Shown here piece after piece: positions 46,828 to 53,208 of a stretch of 53,208 nt of DNA (positions are counted from its first letter, which is position 1; each line of letters starts with the position of its first letter). The notes beneath the pieces are model-generated. The model was not told the origin of the DNA. It made no database searches and saw only the letters and a list, made by a program, of their open reading frames with translations. The position numbers and the translations under genes were made by a program. The stretch is from Mycogone perniciosa (taxonomy: Eukaryota; Ascomycota; Sordariomycetes; Hypocreales; Hypocreaceae), in the NCBI GenBank assembly GCA_025331125.1, contig JAOALB010000242.1, forward strand, positions 1 through 53,208, written 5' to 3'.

Positions 46828-48262
46828 TATTGGCGTAGTGTCGCGTACACACAGGAATTATCTACAACCGGGATCACGATAATTGCCGATTGTGATGCGA
46901 TATTGAGACATGCATAGATATCAAGGGTGTCAACAGCTTCCGTTTCACTGTGAGTCTCACCTACGCAAGCCACAGTATTCAGCTCATTGCAAAAGCCGCT
47001 GCCTATCTCCCACGACACATTTCCAATCTCTTAGGGCTAAAAGCTATTTTTTGCTATAATGTGACTCATAACCATTGACTCAGATGACTCTGTGGACAAC
47101 TGACCTGATGAAGATGAGAGCGAGCCTTGGCTATGTAATATTTTAATAGCTGTGAAGGTTCGGACCACAGTTTGGCTATTGTTACATATGAGTGCCTCGC
47201 CGGCGTCCACACTTTTGCATGTAATTAGGAAGCGAATAATTGAATTAAATTCTTATGCAATGTACTACAAGTGATACAGTTTACATGCACCCACGGGTTT
47301 GATGAAGGCGCTATTGCATCTAAGATCCATCGCTCACTATGGGTGATGACTCAAAACTATTGTACTACTACTAACGCTTGGGACATATTCAAAAACCCCA
47401 GTAGTTATTTCTTTCTTATACTAGTATGGGCATAGATGAGACAAGTACTTCAGAGGTCACGCCTGCTTTCGCCATAAATGGCGCAGTGTTACTTACCGAG
47501 CGTCTTATTCCTCTTTCTGTTATAGCCGGCACTAAACAGTTCTAAGAAGAATATGTCGATTGGAAATAACTGCATGTGTGATAAATCCGGTCTCCTAGTC
47601 CGATAAGCTGCATAATAAGGTCACTTATCCACACGCACAGTGTGGGCTCATATTTTGCTGGATTTTGGTACCGAGAGATGCTACGAAGTACTATATACTC
47701 CGTACCTGGATGGACAAACAACAAGGGAAGTGCCTAAAGATTTTAGCTGCTCCAATTTTCACTATGGGCTTTTAAGAACAACAATGAGAGGTTTATTTCA
47801 AGCAGTAAGAATCTTTATTTCCCCACCTCTATTATAAGCTCCGTAATTAATTTTTTTTATAATGGCGTTCGACTACTTAGCCAGTTATAAGTTGAGATTT
47901 ACTAGCGGGCGACTCCATACAAAAAAGAGAACAAGAATGTATGAAATGTGACAAAAAACACTTACGAATATTCAAGCCACCCAAGACGCTGGAGTTTTAC
48001 TAGCCTGGCCGCAAGCTTCCGAACCGACTATTGCTGACTAGTCGCTTTAAACCTAGTTAGCTAGTCAGCTTCAAGTAAGCAGCAGAGCCCGATGGAATGT
48101 GGTACTACTGGCTTGAACTCAAAAGGGGAGTTATTCTAATTAGCTAATTAGTGTTAAGATTCTCGGCCAGTGCATATTTCATGCTTAAATTAGTGTAAAA
48201 CACACTTAAAAAGAAATCGTATGAGGTAGATACAGAGTAGAAAGGAGGGATTTAGTAGGCTA

Positions 48263-48289
48263 ATAGGTAGTTATAGTATAACTACCTAT
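48263..48289. repeat. Perfect 27-nt palindrome
   Basis: The arms ATAGGTAGTTATA and TATAACTACCTAT are exact reverse complements around a single G. No gene start is nearby. Confidence 0.8.
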
Positions 48290-49360
48290 GTACAGGGGAC
48301 ACACGCGTGCATTATGTGTATCCCATTATCCGGGAAAGCAGTCCGATTAGTCGCATACCTAGTCTTTATAGTATATATCTCCCGTTGGTAGGGCGATATT
48401 ACTACTGTGAAATAGAGGGGTCACTTGCTGCATTCCCTGTCACGGCTCGCTACGGTGGAGGTCGGTGCAGACTGCCGATCTCCGTTGCATGTGGCTGATT
48501 GTCATGAGTCCATGTGACGTTGAAAAAGAGGCAGAATTGTGACTCTCTCGCTGACGGGCGGGTCAGAGTGGCGCGATCCCTTAGACAGACATTCGGTTAA
48601 TTAGGCAATGTGGGATAAAATGTTTTATTTATAGTACATCTCAACTCATAATACCCTAGAATATTTTTCTTGTATCTGGTGATATTTACTAGCTTCTTGG
48701 TCAATACGCTGATGTTGGTTTACGGAATTAAAGATGAGAGAAAGCTATTCGTATGAAGGTGAGAATTGCAACCCCGCCTACGTCACAACACTGCTTTAGC
48801 TATCACCATGACATTTCGTAACCATTACATAAAAACCTTGAGGGATTTATCAATTGCGAGATCTTTATGCCGATCTCCCAGACTATAGCTTCCATTGAAG
48901 GCTGTTCGCCTATATGATGCCTATGCGAACCCTTTTGGATTACTAAAGCTCTATAAGCCGATTATACTAGAAGCTGTTTTAATGCTTTAATAGATTACTT
49001 TATTCCAGGCTATAATAGACAGCTCCATGTAATTGGCCATTTCTTTATGGCATCTCTGTATATTATAGATAATTAGGATGCTATTAATCTGCAATAAATA
49101 CAACGGCGGGACGGAACAGTGCATCCTATGTCAAATTCTCTCGCCAACGCTATAATGTTGGGGCTAATAATTGTTAGGGCTCCGTTATTTAGAGCGCTGG
49201 ATAACACGGCGCTCATCTCGACTGCATGGATATATATAAAGGAGATCAAAGTACTGTAACGAATATTGGAAGAGCGTAATATTTATACTGGTAAACCTTC
49301 TAGAAACATAAATCAGGGAATCAGTAACGAGTTGGATGGGGGTGGGATCAGGGCAGCTGT

Positions 49361-49497
49361 CAGAGACACAGGCACAAAAGGAGTGTGAAAGGGTCTAGGA
49401 AGGATACGAGCCACAGCTACGGAGTACGCGATGGCCGAACAGGTAGGGAACAAGTAATTGACTGTATTAATCTCTGACCTTCCATTTATCTCGGGGA
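49361..49497. repeat. Dispersed repeat, copy 1
   Basis: It is similar to 53080-53194 in the same orientation, sharing ACAGGCACAARAGGAG, CGAGCCACAG, GACTGTATTRATC, TGACCTTCC and ATCTCGGGG with small insertions between. It is contained in a 108-codon minus-strand frame. Nature unknown; possibly remains of one gene or transposon family. Confidence 0.65.
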
Positions 49498-51188
49498 AAG
49501 TGTTCTTCTTTATATATCTTGCTTTAGTCACATGATCTAGGCTAGGGCCCTCTCTTAGTGATATTACCCCTTGCCTCTTTAGGCACCTAACAGCAACATC
49601 CACAGCAAAACCGAGGTATAATAGGCTTGTCTGAGACATGAAAGCATAGCCAATGGTAACCCTAGACTAATATGAACGTTCTATCTATATTAAGCAACCT
49701 TTGGAAATAATGTGTGGCTGAGTTGCGGAAGGCGTTATTTCCGCTAACCATAACATAATTTATCGTACCTTCCTATTCCCAATGTTTTTTAATATGATTA
49801 CTATAAGCGATACGAATAAATACTCAATAAGCTTACTTGTATGGAGATAAAGTTTTACTTTTACTGGAATTAGAGTTTAATAATTATGAGCCTAGGTGCA
49901 TAAAAGGGTAGTACTGCCCCTAGTATAGCTCTAGGTTAAAACCTTTATTTTATTTCCAAGTGCTTATTTATACATTAGAGACGTTAACTATGAACAGCAT
50001 TTATGTACTATGATGAGTGTTATATCGTGATCTACTCTATATATATAATATATTCACCTATGGAGTACAGAGTATTTGTGCTGGATTTATGGTCTAACAG
50101 GTACCTATTAGAGTGACTGCGCTTATAACATCGGTGGTGAGTGTAAAGTATACCACCCTTTTAAGATAATAATTTACTTTACTGATATATTATTATTATA
50201 AGTATAAGCTACTTGGAGCTATAAAATAGGCTAAGAATTAAAGTAAGATTTGCAAGCGAAAATCCACTATTTAGGTAAGGTCATAGGAACTATATGACTA
50301 ACTGCTGAGCTTTAGTTTATGGGGAAATCCTATACCTTCTGTTTAGAACATTGAGGTATATAACTCTTAATAGCACATGATATCTTCAATGGGGCATTTA
50401 TTGTGGCTCTTGCATCTTTGGAGCTGCTACCTCGATAGCTAAGCTTCTTATAGCTCCGTGTATTGGGTGAGGGTAATATTTTATGGGTCAAGACTGTTGG
50501 CTCTTTGCACCAATTGTCTTTGTAGTCATATTGTAAAATCAAGTTAAATACCTGTCCAAGGCTTACATTCTCCTCTCATAGTGGAGTTCACATTATCGCA
50601 ATGCTCTTGGCGCTTATGTATAAATATTACTTGCCATATTAGGAATAGTGAGCACCTTGAGCGGCTTGACGTCAAAGCACACGAAGTGCATTGTTTGGTG
50701 GAGATGGCCTTTATTCTGATAGACCTCAGCAGTACCTTTATTAGTGTATACCATCAGTGCCAGGGGAAGTAACATCTATGTACCGTCAAAAACATCACAT
50801 GGAGTATTATGCTGCGATAGTTCGCAAGCTACGCCGTAATGTAAGTCTAAATCTTATGTCGTAAAAGGGTCTGTGCGATACAGGGAGATTCCAAATGCAG
50901 CAGGACTGATAATCAGTTGAGAAGAAACTATCTACACTCCGAAACAAAGGGCCATTTACTGGCTGCTGGAAACGGAAGGAAGTTATGTCACGGACTCTCG
51001 TATTTCACGAAAAAGACTCCATAACGGTTGCTTGTGACCAAAAAGCTATGAGAGATACCTTGTATACTCCAATTTAGTCTCCCATTCAGAGCGCGCTGCG
51101 ATACAGCACAGCCACTGTGCTCTGACGTGAGGCATGAAGGCCCACCTGTTCGCTGTATGCTTCATCAGCATCACTGACTTTCACATGT

Positions 51189-51197
51189 ATATATAGT
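51189..51197 (+). promoter_or_regulatory. TATA box of the 184-aa secreted protein gene
   Basis: TATATATAG about 135 bp upstream of the ATG, followed by a CA- and CT-rich leader (CAACAAACACC, CTACTCTCAACCTTCTC), the usual look of a fungal core promoter and 5' UTR. Confidence 0.6.
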
Positions 51198-51331
51198 CAT
51201 GTCAATAGCCATGTTTTCAATCAGACTATCTTGGGACAACACATCTTAACAAACACTCCAACAAACACCATCACTACTCTCAACCTTCTCTGAAGCCATT
51301 ATTAGCATTCTAGCAACAAACCATCATCACA

Positions 51332-51886
51332 ATGCTCTTCAAACTCAATCTCGGCTTCCTTCTTCTTGGCCTTTCCGCCGTTGCACATGGGGCAGGTCTT
51401 AGAATCGATCCTCGCGGACTTATGCCCCAGGAAGCCTGTTCCCTCCAAGGGGTGAACTCGGGTGTTGCCTCGGTCGATCTACAGGCTCTTGCCGTTGCCC
51501 TTAAACAGAATAGCCTTCAGTCGGGCCGCATTGAAGATAGCATTCTAATTAAGGCATCGCACGCTGTGAAGTTTGCCGCGGGTACAGCAGCTGTGTGCGT
51601 GCAAAACAACTACTTGTTCGATAATGCGCATTACTCTCGGTCAGATATTGCAGATGCAATCGCAAAAAGCTTTTTCAAGTGCTGCAAGGGAACGACATTT
51701 TGCAATAACAAGCCTTGGAGCACTATTCGCGGCGATACTGGATTAAAGGCAATCGTTCAAATTCAGAATCCCGGAGATAAATGCAAATCTCCGAATGGTG
51801 GTATTTCTGGAAAAGTCGAGACTGCAACGATTATTGCTAAAACGGCGCAACTCTTCTATGGTGTCTTTAGGGCATTCCAGGGTTGA
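51332..51886 (+). CDS. Secreted 184-aa protein with six cysteines, effector-like
   Basis: A single uninterrupted exon starts at an ATG in good context (CATCACAATG). Residues 1-20 (MLFKLNLGFLLLGLSAVAHG) form a signal peptide. The mature protein has six Cys (36, 89, 117, 118, 124, 151), allowing three disulfides, including a CysCys pair in FFKCCKGTTFC. There is no internal membrane segment; the last ~20 residues are moderately hydrophobic. No introns or frame breaks are seen, and a TATA box with a typical leader lies upstream. The spacing of AAVCVQNN and CC recalls small secreted killer-toxin-like (KP4-type) proteins only loosely, and I would not assign it. A role in host or microbe interaction is inferred from small size, secretion, Cys content and subtelomeric position. 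Confidence 0.85.
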   Translation: MLFKLNLGFLLLGLSAVAHGAGLRIDPRGLMPQEACSLQGVNSGVASVDLQALAVALKQNSLQSGRIEDSILIKASHAVKFAAGTAAVCVQNNYLFDNAHYSRSDIADAIAKSFFKCCKGTTFCNNKPWSTIRGDTGLKAIVQIQNPGDKCKSPNGGISGKVETATIIAKTAQLFYGVFRAFQG

Positions 51887-52167
51887 TTTATATTAGAATT
51901 ATGTTCTTTGGGTATGCTGGTTTGATCGTGATGTTGATCTCCCATCGCCTCGATTGTTAGCGGTCGCGAAGGTAAAGAGAACAGTCAAGGATGCTGGGAA
52001 GCGGTCTGTGTGTATGTAGTAGGTAGCTGGCTATCTCTAAATTCATGAGTTGTGCGGCTTAACAGCAAAGTCCCCGATTTCAAGTTCTTTTAATGATTGA
52101 CGTTTAATGTCTTCATTGAGATGACCTTCATCTTCAGGTATGGAACTGGAGGCGATCGATTATTTGA
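51887..52167. other. Downstream flank of the 184-aa gene, nothing seen
   Basis: Ordinary composition. No polyadenylation signal is certain and no open frame is convincing. Confidence 0.45.
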
Positions 52168-52793
52168 CAACGGCGAGATGGATTTCCTGCAAACTTTCCA
52201 ACCTACCTGCCAGACGAATCTGCATTGTATGGAAATGGCGATCACCATGGTTCCTATGAAGCACTTGGTAACCTGTCGTTTCCATTACTGGGGTATCGCT
52301 GCATGGACTCTAAGAGGACACTGGACCTCGATATACCGTAGATTTCTCGGCGAACGGGACCATGTTTGTCATGTACGAGTCACTGGATTCCAAAGAATAC
52401 ACTAACACGATCTCTCAAGAGTACTATTCTGCTCATGTCCCGACCACATATATGTCTATTGCGTCAGCTCCAACAGCCGTTGCCCGACATCACCTTTGGA
52501 ATGACTGATGACCATCGCACGGCCTCCGAAATAATCTGGCAACTGGCCATATGTGTTTGTCTTGCCCTTCGAGATCGACACCGACTTCAGACTCTCAGCT
52601 GCTGCGCTGGAGATGGTCATCACCGATCTGCCCCATCTGTATAGAGACAGCAACTAAGATCATTCTGGATCCGGCAGTTCCCAAAGAGTGGGCTGGCGGT
52701 CGTGTCAATGGCGGAAGTCAAACAGGAGGTAGAACCATTGACCTTTCGCGGGATAACAACCATGTGGCTAATAAAGGCTACGTTGTGTGGTAG
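52168..52793 (+). pseudogene. GH95 alpha-L-fucosidase-like pseudogene
   Basis: Plus-strand blocks in different frames follow the order of GH95 proteins. 52168-52341: HGSYEALGNLSF then KRTLDLDIP, matching the YxxLGNL...RxLDLDTA part of the N-terminal domain. 52341-52420: DFSANGTMF. Then FCSCPDHIYVYCVSSNS and LPDITFGMTDDHRT, the CSxPDQVxVYxxSS block. 52538-52653: PFEIDTDFRLSAAALEM, corresponding to the PFQIDGNFGxxAAxxEM motif of the catalytic domain. 52640-52793: IILDPAVPKEWAGGRVNG and GGRTIDLSRDN, the LLPALPxxWxxGxVxGLxARGGF C-terminal block. Intact enzymes have about 750-800 residues; here most of the catalytic barrel between the second and third parts is deleted and at least four frameshifts occur. 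The family removes terminal fucose from glycans. Without RIP bias, decay here is ordinary. Confidence 0.85.
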
Positions 52794-53079
52794 GACACTT
52801 ACCTGTATTAGAGACAAAATCTGGCAAAAGTTGTCTCAAACTTACGGGATTCATGCAAGTTAATATCGAGATGGGTCAGATTGATGCAGTAGCGCTTGGA
52901 CTGCTGTGCATATCTAATTTGACCTAATATTCTCGGTTGTAAATGAATGTCTAAGAATAATTCGTTTTACCTTGTTGCGGTTAATCATGAAGGGCAAGTT
53001 CACCGAGAAGGGAGATTTCTTTTCCTTTTATGTACAACAAGACTAATATTAAAGTGAATGATGGCTGTACATTGTTTCT
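52794..53079. other. Intergenic, nothing seen
   Basis: Ordinary composition and no supported gene. Confidence 0.45.
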
Positions 53080-53194
53080 CAGTGATACAGGCACAAGAGG
53101 AGAGTGAAGGAGTCTGGGGAGGATCCGAGCCACAGTGTAGCTGGGGAGCAGGTTGGTGACTGTATTGATCTGACCTTCCTTTAATCTCGGGGGG
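53080..53194. repeat. Dispersed repeat, copy 2
   Basis: Second copy of the repeat at 49361-49497, same orientation, running into the G run at the window end. It lacks about 20 bp present in copy 1 after CGAGCCACAG. Confidence 0.65.
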
Positions 53195-53203
53195 GGGGGG
53201 GGG
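53189..53203. repeat. Run of 15 G near the window end
   Basis: A pure G homopolymer five bases before the end of the sequence, following ATCTC. Copy 1 of the surrounding repeat has only four G at this place. Confidence 0.9.
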
Positions 53204-53208
53204 TCGGC

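Larger units (their letters stand above)
46833..51188. other. Intergenic DNA of ordinary composition, no gene supported
   Basis: About 4.3 kb without RIP bias. Open frames of 60-110 codons occur (for example minus 46779-47018, which partly reads into the TRIM LTR, and minus 49313-49639), but none shows a known domain or a clear gene structure. A palindrome at 48263-48289 and a dispersed repeat at 49361-49497 are listed separately. Confidence 0.5.

Noticed and set aside
46779..47018. 79-codon minus-strand frame upstream of the terpene cyclase relic
   Set aside because: Its end reads into the TRIM LTR, and the remainder matches no family I recognise; not supported as a gene.

Overview
The window is a chromosome end of a filamentous ascomycete (Pezizomycotina). 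It opens with eight CCTAAC telomere units. About 40 kb of it is extremely AT-rich DNA in which nearly every C has become T (G to A on the other strand) relative to better preserved copies of the same repeats, which is the mark of repeat-induced point mutation (RIP). The remaining DNA has ordinary composition, and its coding relics are of fungal families: secreted Cys-rich proteins, an alpha/beta hydrolase, a terpene cyclase and a GH95 alpha-L-fucosidase. A hypocrealean host fits but cannot be proved from sequence alone.

Layout. (1) 1-1540: telomere joined to a truncated Ty3/gypsy LTR, then RIP-mutated DNA with a second truncated LTR. (2) 1545-5820: an ordinary-composition island with one intact secreted 10-cysteine protein gene (1674-2309, minus) and one secreted alpha/beta-hydrolase relic (4537-5670, minus) whose start codon reads ATA. 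(3) 5821-45648: a nested transposon graveyard. A complete gypsy element (6514-14203, minus, TSD ATTTT) sits inside the 3' LTR of a Ty1/copia element (6453 to about 16745, minus). LINE A (about 18200-21230, minus) carries a 471-bp TRIM-like element (20311-20781, TSD CTTTT). Two plus-strand gypsy relics follow, the second ending with a chromodomain, a polypurine tract and a 137-bp LTR at 32763-32899. LINE B (plus, from about 32929) and LINE C (minus, to 45648) lie tail to tail. A complete copia element (35060-42994, minus, TSD ATAAA/ACAAA) is inserted in the tail of LINE B, and it in turn contains a solo gypsy-type LTR (38448-38824, TSD TATTT). RIP is near saturation up to about 42.28 kb, moderate in LINE C and absent after about 45.35 kb. 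(4) 45660-53208: ordinary composition, with a terpene cyclase pseudogene (minus), a solo TRIM LTR, about 4 kb without recognisable genes, one intact secreted 184-aa Cys-rich protein gene (51332-51886, plus) and a frameshifted, internally deleted GH95 pseudogene (52168-52793, plus). The window ends in a run of 15 G.

Only two protein-coding genes look intact, and both encode small secreted Cys-rich proteins without a recognised family. The other host genes are decayed, two of them with changes of RIP type at decisive codons (initiator ATG to ATA; a conserved Trp to TAG). In all the reverse transcriptases where I located the active site (two gypsy, one copia, three LINE), the catalytic Asp-Asp pair is changed to Asn-Asn or Asp-Asn. 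The picture is a subtelomere where an active genome defence has silenced its transposons and reached neighbouring genes, leaving a few effector-like genes alive.
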